The notes below the pieces were generated by a model. That model did no database searches. It saw only the letters and a program-made list of their open reading frames with translations, and had not been told where the DNA came from. Below, one piece after another: positions 37,051 through 46,123 of a stretch of 64,000 nucleotides of DNA. Origin of the DNA: Acidobacteriota bacterium (GTDB taxonomy: Bacteria > Actinomycetota > Actinomycetes > Actinomycetales > Microbacteriaceae); assembly GCA_019351995.1 (NCBI GenBank), contig JABBOD010000010.1, positions 1-64,000 on the forward strand, in the 5' to 3' direction. Both the position numbers and the translations under genes were made by a program. Numbering within the stretch: position 1 is the stretch's first letter; every line of letters begins with the position of its first letter.

Positions 37051-37673
37051 CGCGAGCCGTGCGGTTCCCGGGCTTCAACGTGCGCTCACAGTCGGATCAT
37101 TGGGACGACGCGACACGCGCCGTGATCGTCGGTCGGGTGAACGCCCTCCCCGCCGTGCGATTCTTCACGCCAGCTGAGGAGGCCGCGGCGAAGTGCCTGC
37201 TCGACCAGCTGGTGGATCAGCGAACTGAGCCGGGTTCCCCACGCGTCGACCTGGTGCGCATGGTGGACGCGCGGCTGGCCGAGAAGCAAACCGATGGCTG
37301 GCGCTACGACACGATGCCGCCGGACGGCGCTGCCTGGCAGCAGACCCTGGCAGCCCTCGACGAGGATTCGCAGCGCGATCACGGAGTCGGCTTCGCGCGT
37401 TGCACGTGGGAGGAGCAGCACGCGATGCTCGAAGCGTTTCGCGACGCGGACGACCCGAACTGGCACGGTCTTCCGCGATCGCAGGTCTGGAACCTCTGGA
37501 CCCGGTACGCGGCGACGGCGTTCTACTCGCATCCGGAGCTCTGGAACGAGATCGGCTTCTCCGGGCCCGCCTATCCGCGTGGGTACAAGAACCTCGGCAT
37601 CGACCGGCTCGAGTCCTACGAGGTGCACGACGCCGAACCGGGCGACGATCCGATGGCGGGGGGCACCGAGTGA
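37047..37673 (+). CDS. gluconate 2-dehydrogenase subunit 3 family protein
   Basis: A 208-residue protein of the Gluconate_2-dh3 family (FFTPAEEAAAKCLLDQLVDQ; later FYSHPELWNEIGFSGPAYPRGY). This family is the small chaperone or export subunit of flavin gluconate and sugar dehydrogenases. Those usually carry a Tat signal; here there is none, so the complex probably stays on the cytoplasmic face. GTG start overlaps the previous stop, and its own stop overlaps the start of the large subunit. Confidence 0.85.
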   Translation: MTRAVRFPGFNVRSQSDHWDDATRAVIVGRVNALPAVRFFTPAEEAAAKCLLDQLVDQRTEPGSPRVDLVRMVDARLAEKQTDGWRYDTMPPDGAAWQQTLAALDEDSQRDHGVGFARCTWEEQHAMLEAFRDADDPNWHGLPRSQVWNLWTRYAATAFYSHPELWNEIGFSGPAYPRGYKNLGIDRLESYEVHDAEPGDDPMAGGTE

Positions 37674-39301
37674 GCGACGTCCGGGACCGCAACGAGTCCG
37701 CGTGGTTGCTGACGAAGGACGGGTCGCGGATGCAGCACGGGCTGCGGGAGGACATGCGTCGTTTCGACGACACCGACGAGGTGGATGCCGTCATCATCGG
37801 GGCAGGCGCCGGTGGGGGCACCATGACGCAGCGCCTTGCTCGGCTGGGCTGGAAGATCGTCACCTTCGACGCGGGCCCGTTCTGGGTCCCGGAGGCCGAC
37901 TGGGTCAGCGACGAGGCCGGATCACACAATCTGTACTGGACAGAGCCGCGTCAAATCGGCGGCGGCGATCCTGTTCCGCTCGGCTCGAACAACTCCGGCC
38001 GCGGCGTCGGCGGATCGATGGTGCACTACGCCGGGTACACGCCGCGCTTCCATCCGAGCGACTTCCGCACGATGACCCTCGACGGGGTCGGAGCGGACTG
38101 GCCAATCGCCTACCCGGACCTCAAGCCGTACTACGAGCTGATCGAAGGCGAGCTCCCCGTCTCCGGAGAGCACTGGCCGTGGGGAGATCCGCACGATTAC
38201 CCGTACCGACCCCAGCCGGTCGGCGGCAACGGCGAGCTGTTCCTGCGCGGTGCCCTTGCAGCCGGCATCGAGGCGCACGTCGGCCCAGTCGCCATCTCCA
38301 ACGGACGCTTCGGCAACCGCCCGCACTGCATCTATCGCGGCTTCTGCTTGCAGGGCTGCAAGGTCAATGCGAAGGCCTCCCCGCTCATCACCCATATCCC
38401 GGACGCGCTCGCTCACGGAGCCGAGATCCGTCCGGACTCGATGGTCACCCGAATCGGTATCGACGAGTTGACAGGTCGCGCCACCGGGGTGCATTACATC
38501 CGTGACGGGCTCGAGCGCTTCCAGCGCGCGCGAACTGTGATCGTGGCGGGCTACTCCATCGAGACCCCGCGTCTCCTCCTCAACTCGACGTCGGCGCGCT
38601 TCCCGAACGGGCTCGCGAACGACTTCGACCAGGTGGGCCGCTACCTCATGGTTCAAGGCGCACCCCAGACCGCGGGACGGTTCGAGGCCGAAGTGCGCAT
38701 GTTCAAAGCGCCGCCCCCGGAGGTCAGCAGCGAGCAGTTCTACGAGACCGACCCCCACAAGCCGTACAAGCGCGGATTCTCGATCCAGACCGTTTCACCG
38801 CTGCCGATTACCTGGGCCGAACATGTGATGGCCCAAGGCCGCTGGGGCGGAGAGTTCCGTGACTACATGTCGGACTACGTGCACTGGGCGTGCCTCGGAG
38901 CACTGTGCGAGTTCCTCCCGCAGCCCGACAACCGCGTCACGCTCGCCGACGAGAAGGACCGCCACGGCATGCCGGTCGCGCACTTCTCCTACACCCGGTG
39001 CGACAACGACCGTCAGCTGATGTCCGCCGCCACCGAGGTGATGGAACGGATCCTGAAAGCGGCGGGCGCGGACGAGGTCATGACGATCAACCGCAACGCG
39101 CATCTGGTGGGCGGAGCCCGAATGGCCGCAGACGAGCAGCACGGAGTCGTCGATCGCGACTGCCGGTCGTTCGCCGTGCCGAATCTGATGATCACCGACG
39201 GCAGTGTGCTGCCGACTCAGGGCAGCGCAAATCCGGCCCTCACCATCATGGCCGTAGCGGCCCGCGCCGCGGACCGCCTGATCGACCGACCGATCGACTG
39301 A
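37670..39301 (+). CDS. GMC oxidoreductase, Fe-S sugar/alcohol dehydrogenase large subunit
   Basis: A 543-residue GMC flavoprotein. The FAD motif is AVIIGAGAGGGTMTQRLA-like near residue 40. HCIYRGFCLQGC gives a C-x5-C-x3-C pattern, the spacing of the 3Fe-4S cluster ligands in FAD glucose and gluconate dehydrogenases. The active-site region near the end reads NRNAHLVGGARM and then LPTQGSANPALTIMA. With subunit 3 just upstream it should oxidise a sugar, aldonate or alcohol and pass electrons to a membrane carrier, but no cytochrome c subunit is present. GTG start, GTGA overlap. Confidence 0.87.
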   Translation: MSDVRDRNESAWLLTKDGSRMQHGLREDMRRFDDTDEVDAVIIGAGAGGGTMTQRLARLGWKIVTFDAGPFWVPEADWVSDEAGSHNLYWTEPRQIGGGDPVPLGSNNSGRGVGGSMVHYAGYTPRFHPSDFRTMTLDGVGADWPIAYPDLKPYYELIEGELPVSGEHWPWGDPHDYPYRPQPVGGNGELFLRGALAAGIEAHVGPVAISNGRFGNRPHCIYRGFCLQGCKVNAKASPLITHIPDALAHGAEIRPDSMVTRIGIDELTGRATGVHYIRDGLERFQRARTVIVAGYSIETPRLLLNSTSARFPNGLANDFDQVGRYLMVQGAPQTAGRFEAEVRMFKAPPPEVSSEQFYETDPHKPYKRGFSIQTVSPLPITWAEHVMAQGRWGGEFRDYMSDYVHWACLGALCEFLPQPDNRVTLADEKDRHGMPVAHFSYTRCDNDRQLMSAATEVMERILKAAGADEVMTINRNAHLVGGARMAADEQHGVVDRDCRSFAVPNLMITDGSVLPTQGSANPALTIMAVAARAADRLIDRPID

Positions 39302-39320
39302 AGAAAGAGCGGGAGAACAA

Positions 39321-41153
39321 ATGACTACTGTCAGCAAGTTCGTCATCGAACGGATTCAGGAGTGGGGCGTCACCCGAGTGTTCGGATTCCCCGGTGATGG
39401 CATCGGAGAGTTCGACGGAGCCTTGGGAGCCGCCGACCGCGCCGGTCATGGTTTCGAATACATCCGTCCGACGCACGAGGAGATCTGCTCCCTGATGGCG
39501 ACCGCCCACGCGAAGTTCACCGGTGAGGTCGGAGTCTGCTTCGCAACATCGAGTCCCGGTGCCTTCCACATGCTCAACGGACTGTACGACGCGAAGATGG
39601 ACAATCAACCCGTCGTCGCCGTCGTCGGACAGCAGGGCCTCGCAGCACTGGGCACCTTCACTCAACAGGAAAGCAACCTCGAGCGCACCTTCGCCGACGT
39701 CGCCGCCTATGTGCAGACCATCGTCACCCCCGATCAGGCTCAAGCCGTCGTCGATACGGCATTCCGCACCGCGATCGCTCTGCGCCAACCGACGGTGATC
39801 GTACTGCCGCATGACGTCCAGGGGATGGATGTCGAATCACTCAGCCCCAAGAACTGGGTCTCCCGGTCGAGCGCTGTGCCGCCGTCGACGGCGATCACGC
39901 CCCCGCTCGCTGAGCTGCAGAAGGCAGCAGATCTCATCAACGCCGGAAGGCGGGTAAGCCTGCTTGTGGGCGCCGGAGCGGAAGGAGCGGGCGACGAGGT
40001 CCTCGCCCTGGCCACGCGAATCGGAGCGGGCATCATCACCGCCCTTCGCGGCAAGCAGGTCATCTCCTCGGATGTGCCCTTCCACACGCAGCAACTCGGA
40101 CTTCTGGGGTCCCTCCCGAGCCTGCACCAGATGCAGCGCTGCGACACGTTGGTGATGCTTGGGACCAACTATCCGTACGGGCAGTTCCTCCCTGCCAGCG
40201 GGCAGGCACGCGCTGTCCAGGTGGATCTGAACCCCCAGCAGATGGGGCTCCGCTATCCGACCGAGGTGAACCTGTGGGGCGACGTCAAGGCCACCCTCAC
40301 CGCGTTGCTTCCCCTCATCCACGAGACCACCGATCGTTCCTGGCAAGACGACATCGCGGAGGAAATGGTCGGATGGGAGCGCGAGATGGAAGCTCAGGCG
40401 CTGCTGGAGTATCCGGAAGGCGCCAACCCGCGGCGGGTGTTCCACGAACTCAACCTGCGGCTTCCGGACGACGCAATCGTGACGGCGGACGCCGGGACGA
40501 CCGCCGACTGGTACGGCCACCACATCCGGCTCCGGAAGCAGATGAAAGGCGATCTCTCCGGTCGGCTGGCCACCATGCTCGCGTCGATGCCCTACGCCGT
40601 CGCCGCCAAGTTCGCCTACCCGGAGCGACCAGTCATCTGCACCATTGGCGATGGCGCATTCCAGATGCTCGGCATGAACGAACTGATCACGATCAAGAAG
40701 TACCTCACGCAGTGGCAGGATCCGCAGTTCATCATCATGGTGCTACACAACGATGACCTTGCCCAGGTTTCATGGGAGATGCGCACCGAGGATGGAAACC
40801 CGGTGTGGCGCGGATCTCAAGACATCGAATCGATCGACTACGCAGGCTGGGCCGAGCTCGTGGGATTCCAAGCGATCCGAGTCAGGACCGACGACGAGAT
40901 CGGGCGGGCATGGGATGCCGCATTCGCCCATCACGGGGTCACGCTCATCGATGCGTACGTCAGCAAAGACGTTCCCCCCCTGCCGGCTCACATCACGGCC
41001 GAGTACGCGAAAAACATGGCCCTGGCACTGCTGAAAGGCGACCGCTCCGAGTTCCAGGTGATCCGTGACTCGGCGGAGGCGCTCGCGTCCGAGACCGTCG
41101 AACGGGTCAAGGGTGCCCTGCACCTCGGCCACGACGACCCGCAGAACGACTGA
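39321..41153 (+). CDS. thiamine-diphosphate enzyme, pyruvate oxidase-like
   Basis: A 610-residue ThDP enzyme of the pyruvate oxidase/acetolactate synthase group. The catalytic Glu is in THEEICSLMA (about residue 53), the middle domain binds FAD or nucleotide (LLVGAGAEGAG), and the ThDP motif is GDGAFQMLGMNELITI...N. The tail is longer than in acetolactate synthase. A PoxB-type role, turning pyruvate into acetate and CO2 with electrons to quinone, fits its position 19 bp after the dehydrogenase. The substrate is not certain. GGGAG ribosome site. Confidence 0.85.
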   Translation: MTTVSKFVIERIQEWGVTRVFGFPGDGIGEFDGALGAADRAGHGFEYIRPTHEEICSLMATAHAKFTGEVGVCFATSSPGAFHMLNGLYDAKMDNQPVVAVVGQQGLAALGTFTQQESNLERTFADVAAYVQTIVTPDQAQAVVDTAFRTAIALRQPTVIVLPHDVQGMDVESLSPKNWVSRSSAVPPSTAITPPLAELQKAADLINAGRRVSLLVGAGAEGAGDEVLALATRIGAGIITALRGKQVISSDVPFHTQQLGLLGSLPSLHQMQRCDTLVMLGTNYPYGQFLPASGQARAVQVDLNPQQMGLRYPTEVNLWGDVKATLTALLPLIHETTDRSWQDDIAEEMVGWEREMEAQALLEYPEGANPRRVFHELNLRLPDDAIVTADAGTTADWYGHHIRLRKQMKGDLSGRLATMLASMPYAVAAKFAYPERPVICTIGDGAFQMLGMNELITIKKYLTQWQDPQFIIMVLHNDDLAQVSWEMRTEDGNPVWRGSQDIESIDYAGWAELVGFQAIRVRTDDEIGRAWDAAFAHHGVTLIDAYVSKDVPPLPAHITAEYAKNMALALLKGDRSEFQVIRDSAEALASETVERVKGALHLGHDDPQND

Positions 41154-41160
41154 AACGCCC

Positions 41161-42276
41161 ATGCGGATCGAATCGATCGAACTGCGTTTCTACCAGATCC
41201 CAACCAGCACCGAGGGCGAACCGCAGCCGGAAAGCGACGGAACGGCCGAATGGGACAACACGGGCGTGCTGGTCGTGCACGTCCGTGCCGGCGGCGTGGA
41301 AGGCCTCGGGTATGCCTACACTTCCCCCGCCGCGCTGACCGTCGCACGTGAGACCCTCGCTGGCCTCATCGTGGGCTCGGACCACCTCGCCACGACCAAG
41401 AACTTCTGGCAGATGGTCGCGGCGGTGCGGAACATCGGATGGCCGGGAGTCAGCGCGAGCGCGATCTCGGCGATCGACGTCGCCCTGCACGACCTCAAAG
41501 CCCGCACTCTCGAGGTCTCGTTGCTGGACCTCGAGGGCGCGGCGCGTGATCGTGTCATGGCCTACGGAAGCGGTGGATTCACCAGCTACTCGGTCCCCCA
41601 ACTGCAGCGCCAACTTGCCGCCTGGGCCGCTGAGGGACTGCGGGCCGTGAAAATGAAGGTCGGCACCCATCCCGCCGACGACCCCGCGCGCGTCACCGAC
41701 GCCCGCGCCGCCATCCCGGACACTGTGGAGCTATTCGTCGATGCCAACGGTGCCTACTCGCGGAAGCAAGCGCTCGGCTTGGCGGAACGCTTCGCCCCCT
41801 CGAGGGTGACGTGGTTCGAAGAGCCGGTCTCGAGCGATGATCTGACGGGGCTCCGGATGCTCCGCGATCGCGGTCCCGCGGGGATGCAGATCGCCGCAGG
41901 CGAATATGGCTACCTCCCTGCCTCGTTCCACCGACTACTCGCGACGGGTGCCGTCGACACCCTCCAAGCGGATGCCACGCGATGCGGCGGAGTCACCGGC
42001 TTTCGTCTCGCCGCCGCCATGGCGACCGGCGCCGGCGTCCCCCTCAGCGCGCACACGGCTCCGGCCATCCACGCATCGCTTGCATCGGCTTTACCGAACG
42101 TGGTGCACGTGGAGTACTTCCACGACCATGTGCTCGTCGAAGGCATCCTGTTTGACGGAGTCCCTCGTCTTGACGCTGGCGATCTGGTTCCCGACCGCAC
42201 GGTGCCCGGCCATGGGCTCACCCTCAAAGACGTCGATGCAGAGCCGTACCTGGTCGCCTCCTGGCGAGCGAACTGA
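41161..42276 (+). CDS. enolase-superfamily enzyme (mandelate racemase/muconate lactonizing type)
   Basis: A 371-residue protein with the capping domain (1-120) and a barrel carrying VKMKVG (KxK acid/base lysines), the metal ligands in DANGAY, EEPVSS and AGEYGY, and a C-terminal AHTAPAIHASL. The His-rich end fits a sugar-acid dehydratase or racemase more than a cycloisomerase. Starting 7 bp after the PoxB-like gene, it should act on the same sugar-acid route. It is the last gene of the operon; transposase and integrase debris follow. Confidence 0.85.
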   Translation: MRIESIELRFYQIPTSTEGEPQPESDGTAEWDNTGVLVVHVRAGGVEGLGYAYTSPAALTVARETLAGLIVGSDHLATTKNFWQMVAAVRNIGWPGVSASAISAIDVALHDLKARTLEVSLLDLEGAARDRVMAYGSGGFTSYSVPQLQRQLAAWAAEGLRAVKMKVGTHPADDPARVTDARAAIPDTVELFVDANGAYSRKQALGLAERFAPSRVTWFEEPVSSDDLTGLRMLRDRGPAGMQIAAGEYGYLPASFHRLLATGAVDTLQADATRCGGVTGFRLAAAMATGAGVPLSAHTAPAIHASLASALPNVVHVEYFHDHVLVEGILFDGVPRLDAGDLVPDRTVPGHGLTLKDVDAEPYLVASWRAN

Positions 42277-42300
42277 ACACCCTGCGCCCCGGGCAGGTCA

Positions 42301-42465
42301 AGTCGGACGCAGGAAACCTGGGACAGCCGGGAAGGCATTCGCCTCGCGATCGTTTACTGGATAGAAGCCCGCTACCACCGGCGTCGAGGTCAACGTCGAC
42401 TCGGCAGGTTGACCCCCATCGAGTTCGAGACCATCATGAAAGACCCCGCCAGTCTGGCGGCATGA
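42301..42465 (+). pseudogene. IS3-family transposase 3' fragment
   Basis: One frame gives TWDSREGIRLAIVYWIEARY, then HRRRGQRRLGRLTPIEFE and a stop at 42463-42465. This is the C-terminal end of an IS3-type OrfB integrase core, with the rest of the gene and the terminal repeats missing. Confidence 0.75.
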
Positions 42466-42471
42466 GGAAAC

Positions 42472-42898
42472 GAGTCAACCAAAGGCTCAGCATTCCCGAA
42501 AGCCCCGAACGGTGCCACTCCTCGACGATGCGGGGAAGGTCGTCCAACCGCTCTCAGATCGAGGACCGGACGAGATCCTGTTCTCGAACGCTTCGGACGG
42601 CATGCGGTTGCTGTCGAACTGGCGTCGAGCCACCAACTGGCCTCGATACGGCCGGGGCCGCCGCGTGCACGACCTCCGCCACACTGCGGCGACGATGTGG
42701 ATCCAGAACGGTGTCGACATCAAGACCGTTCAGAACTGGCTCGGGCACGCTTCCGCGAAGCTGACGCTCGACACCTACGCGCATGACATGGGAACGAACG
42801 CCGACATCGCCTCGATCACCCTGATGAACACCGCTCTCAGTCCAAACGGGGTACGCGGGGTAAGCGCACAGAAAGCTGGGAATGACAAAGTAGTCTGA
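42472..42898 (+). pseudogene. phage-type tyrosine integrase 3' fragment
   Basis: About 130 codons of the C-terminal catalytic domain remain. They show RTVPLLDDAG, then the HDLRHTAATMWIQNG box (His and Arg), the LGHASAKLTLDTYAH box (His and the nucleophile Tyr), and a tail. The N-terminal DNA-binding part and the first catalytic Arg are gone. It lies 21 bp before tRNA-Thr, a common integration target, and is probably what is left of an integrated element. Confidence 0.8.
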
Positions 42899-42919
42899 AA
42901 GCCCGGGAATCCGGGGCGC

Positions 42920-42993
42920 GCCCTGTTAGCTCAGTTGGCCAGAGCACCGCTCTTGTAAAGCGGGGGTCGTCGGTTCGAATCCGACACGGGGCT
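42920..42993 (+). tRNA. tRNA-Thr (anticodon TGT)
   Basis: A 74-nt cloverleaf. The acceptor GCCCTGT pairs with ACGGGGC with one G-U, the D arm is GCTC...GAGC, and the anticodon stem loop CCGCT-CTTGTAA-AGCGG reads TGT. The T arm contains GGTTCGAATCC. CCA is not encoded. Confidence 0.93.
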
Positions 42994-43022
42994 CTTTGAA
43001 AATAGCCGGTCAGAGGCCGGTT

Positions 43023-43570
43023 TCAGCCTTGGAGCTGCGCACCCGAGTAGTTCTTCGTCGCGCCGCCCGTGGTCGTCACGGTGACGTGACCCGTGATGGC
43101 CCCGTTGGGGTTGGTGGTGGGTCACCAGGCGGTCCAGGTCCCGTCCTCGACGGTCGCGACGAAAGTCTTGCCCGAGTCCGCAATCGACACGGACGCGACG
43201 TCGGCGCCAGCCGGTCCCTCGACGTAGGTCAATCCGCTGGCGCCATCGCCAAGGCTGCCGGCGCTGTCGACGGCGATCTCGTCGAGTCCGACCGGCTTCG
43301 GCGAGGTCGCCGGGTCGCCGATGGTCTCCGACAGCCCCTTCGCGTCGGAACCGTCGAGGCCATGCACCAGGTCTGCCCGGCAGACGCCGTACGAGTCCTG
43401 CCGATGGCGGTCAGGGTCCCCGCCCAGCTGGCCAGAGAAGCTGCCGACAGCGGACCGGTTGCCGACAGCGACCCGCAGCGGGTGGTGAGCACAGCTCCTG
43501 CAGTCGCAACGCCGAGCGCCAGGACTGCCGCCGCGATCCCCACGAGTTGCCGGGGGGACGGGGGCGGTGC
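43023..43570 (-). pseudogene. decayed single-span membrane protein
   Basis: Minus-strand fragments in different frames read as one protein. A membrane helix (GIAAAVLALGVATAGAVL) is followed, after a frame change, by DSYGVCRADLVHGLDGSDAK and onward to DGTWTAW. A TGA then interrupts before PTTNPNGAITGHVTVTTTGG and a final stop at 43023. A TGG-to-TGA change would restore the last join. At least one frameshift and one nonsense change are present. The function was probably that of a secreted or anchored protein paired with the sigma factor. Confidence 0.65.
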
Positions 43571-43574
43571 AACG

Positions 43575-43953
43575 GTGCGGGATGAACGAGCGTCGACGTT
43601 TCACCCGGGTGAGGCGCATGGCGCAGCGAGCTCGGGTGACCCCGAGGACGATGGCGGCATCGGGCGCGCTGAGATCGTCCCAGACATGGAGAGCGAGCAC
43701 TTCCTGATCCACAGGACCGAGTGCCCGCCACGCGGCCGACAGGTCGATCAGCTGCACTGCGGCAGCGAAGTCGTCGATTTCCGAGGGGGCTGGGACCCAA
43801 CCCCTGCCGCCACGTTCTGCTGCCGCTGCACGCCTCGGCGACGATGTCATCCGCAACGAGCGGATGAGCGCGACGGCGCACGAAGCGCAGCACGTCCGGA
43901 TACGTCGCTTCGTACATCGCGGTGAAGCCGGCTGACGATTGGAGGGACATCGA
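43575..43953 (-). pseudogene. decayed ECF sigma factor
   Basis: The minus strand starts MSLQSSAGFTAMYEATYPDV and continues LRFVRRRAHPLVADDIVAEA, a normal region 2 opening. The frame then changes, and region 4 appears as AWRALGPVDQEVLALHVWDD with VTRARCAMRLTRVKRR. About 45 residues that normally join regions 2 and 4 are missing, so an internal deletion as well as a frameshift is likely. Confidence 0.7.
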
Positions 43954-43985
43954 ACCTCTCTCTGCTCGCGGAAACACTCATACAT

Positions 43986-44191
43986 GTCCGGCCGCTCCGC
44001 GACTGCAACACCATCACCCGATGACTTCTCTCCTTTCAGAGGCCCGTCGTCTCCCTCCGTCCTCCGACGCAGAGCGCCCGAGCATCCTCATCAGAAACTG
44101 CCGTGTCCCACCGCCACGTCGCTCGTTCCGACCTCCGGCGCGGCTCCTTCATGGCATTCTCCTGTGAGCTCCAGATCTTTCAATGTGGATA
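43986..44191. other. gap without a recognisable gene
   Basis: This part of the 346-bp space before ctaD shows no coding frame, RNA gene or repeat I can support. The regulatory site begins at 44192. Confidence 0.5.
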
Positions 44192-44213
44192 TGCAACAGT
44201 TGCACGAGTGCGA
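44192..44213 (+). promoter_or_regulatory. MarR-type operator, site E
   Basis: TGCAA-CAG-TTGCA-CGAG-TGCGA, 87 bp before ctaD. Two more TTGCA words follow at 44218 and 44229. Confidence 0.65.
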
Positions 44214-44299
44214 TTGTTTGCATGTCGGTTGCACATGATCTTTGTATGTTGGTTGAGCATGACTCGCGGGAGTGATCCGCGCGAGAGTCGGAGGAACCC

Positions 44300-46048
44300 T
44301 TGACAGGTCCGATCGGGTCGCTGGAGAGCTCGGGTCGGCCTGACCTGAGTCAGCCCATCTCGCGTAGCGCGCGTCCTCTGGGCAATGTGGTCGTCCGGTG
44401 GATCACCACGACCGACCACAAGACGATCGGGTACCTGTACCTGATCACCTCGTTCCTCTATTTCTGCATCGGCGGCGTGCTCGCGCTTGTCATGCGTGCC
44501 GAGTTGTTCACCCCCGGCCTCGACGTGGTGCAGTCGAACGAGCAGTACAACCAGCTGTTCACGATGCACGGCACGATCATGCTGCTGCTGTTCGCGACAC
44601 CGCTCTTCGCCGCCTTCGCGAATGTGGCGATGCCACTGCAGATCGGCGCCCCCGACGTCGCGTTCCCGCGCCTGAACGCTTTTGCGTACTGGCTCTACCT
44701 GTTCGGCTCGATCATCACGGTGAGCGGGTTCTTCACGGCGGGAGGAGCGGCAGCGTTCGGCTGGACGGCGTATGCGCCGCTGTCTGACACGACCTTCACG
44801 CCCGGCCTCGGCGGCAACCTCTGGGTCTTCGGCCTGGCGCTGACCGGGTTCGGCACGATCCTGGGTGCGGTGAACTTCATCACCACGATCATCACGATGC
44901 GCGCACCCGGGATGACGATGTTCCGGATGCCGATCTTCACCTGGAACATCCTGGTCACCTCGATCCTGGTTCTCGTCGCGTTCCCGGTGCTGGCCGCCGC
45001 GCTGTTCGCGTTGGGCGCCGACCGGGTCTTCGGCTCGCATCTGCTGGATCCTGCCAACGGTGGCACGATCCTGTGGCAGCACCTGTTCTGGTTCTTCGGG
45101 CACCCCGAGGTGTACATCATCGCGCTGCCGTTCTTCGGCATCATCTCCGAAGTGCTGCCGGTGTTCAGCCGCAAGCCGATCTTCGGCTACAAGACCCTCA
45201 TCTACGCCACCATCGCCATTGCGGCGCTGTCGGTCACGGTGTGGGCGCACCACATGTACGTCACCGGTGCGGTGCTGCTGCCGTTCTTCTCCCTCATGAC
45301 GATGCTGATCGCGGTGCCGACCGGGGTGAAGATCTTCAACTGGATCGGCACGATGTGGCGAGGGTCCGTGACCTTCGAAACCCCGATGCTGTGGGCGATC
45401 GGCTTCCTGGTCACCTTCACCTTCGGCGGTCTGACCGGTGTCATCCTCGCCTCCCCACCGCTGGACTTCCACCTCTCCGACAGCTACTTCGTCGTGGCGC
45501 ACTTCCACTACGTCGTGTTCGGCACGGTGGTGTTCTCGATGTTCTCCGGCTTCTACTTCTGGTGGCCCAAATGGACCGGCAAGATGCTGAACGAGCGACT
45601 GGGCAAGATCCACTTCTGGTTGCTGTTCATCGGCTTCCACACCACCTTCCTGATTCAGCACTGGCTCGGCGTGATCGGCATGCCGCGCCGCTACGCGAGC
45701 TACCTGCCCACCGACGGCTTCACCTGGATGAATCAGCTCTCCACCTTCGGAGCCGCGATCCTCGGTGTGTCGATGCTGCCGTTCCTGGCCAACGTCTACG
45801 TCACCGCACGTCGCGGAGTGAAGGTCACCGTCGACGACCCGTGGGGCAACGGACGCTCGCTCGAGTGGGCGACATCCTGCCCGCCACCGCGCCACAACTT
45901 CACCTCGATCCCGCGCATCCGTTCCGAATCGCCGGCATTCGACCTCCACCACCCCGAGCTCGGCGTCCCCATCGGGACCGGTCCGTTCACGGACATACCC
46001 GCCACGCGGGTCGTCAAGGTCGGCGATGGAGGCTCACCGAGCAGCTAG
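44300..46048 (+). CDS. ctaD: cytochrome c oxidase subunit I (orphan copy)
   Basis: A 582-residue heme-copper oxidase subunit I with twelve helices. The heme a/a3 and CuB ligands are seen in [35 protein letters not shown] and [11 protein letters not shown]. The proton-channel Glu precedes VYII (HPEV), which marks an A-type oxidase. No subunit II, III or heme-synthesis gene lies nearby, so this copy must use subunits encoded elsewhere. TTG start with GGAGGAA 5 nt upstream. Site E in its promoter suggests MarR control. Confidence 0.93.
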   Translation: MTGPIGSLESSGRPDLSQPISRSARPLGNVVVRWITTTDHKTIGYLYLITSFLYFCIGGVLALVMRAELFTPGLDVVQSNEQYNQLFTMHGTIMLLLFATPLFAAFANVAMPLQIGAPDVAFPRLNAFAYWLYLFGSIITVSGFFTAGGAAAFGWTAYAPLSDTTFTPGLGGNLWVFGLALTGFGTILGAVNFITTIITMRAPGMTMFRMPIFTWNILVTSILVLVAFPVLAAALFALGADRVFGSHLLDPANGGTILWQHLFWFFGHPEVYIIALPFFGIISEVLPVFSRKPIFGYKTLIYATIAIAALSVTVWAHHMYVTGAVLLPFFSLMTMLIAVPTGVKIFNWIGTMWRGSVTFETPMLWAIGFLVTFTFGGLTGVILASPPLDFHLSDSYFVVAHFHYVVFGTVVFSMFSGFYFWWPKWTGKMLNERLGKIHFWLLFIGFHTTFLIQHWLGVIGMPRRYASYLPTDGFTWMNQLSTFGAAILGVSMLPFLANVYVTARRGVKVTVDDPWGNGRSLEWATSCPPPRHNFTSIPRIRSESPAFDLHHPELGVPIGTGPFTDIPATRVVKVGDGGSPSS

Positions 46049-46059
46049 CGCCGCCGGAC

Positions 46060-46074
46060 GGGACCTTCGGCCCT
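46060..46074 (+). promoter_or_regulatory. Dos-like box 1
   Basis: GGGACCTTCGGCCCT, 49 bp before the PNPOx gene. It is identical to the reverse of the box at 48540-48554. Confidence 0.7.
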
Positions 46075-46123
46075 TCGGCTGAGCCCCTGCTGCGGAGAGG
46101 ATGGTCAACGGCGAGGAGAGCAG

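Noticed and set aside
42920-42993. tRNA-Thr as attL with a duplicated 3' end
   Set aside because: I could not find a second copy of the tRNA 3' end elsewhere in the window, so no att pair or island borders can be claimed.
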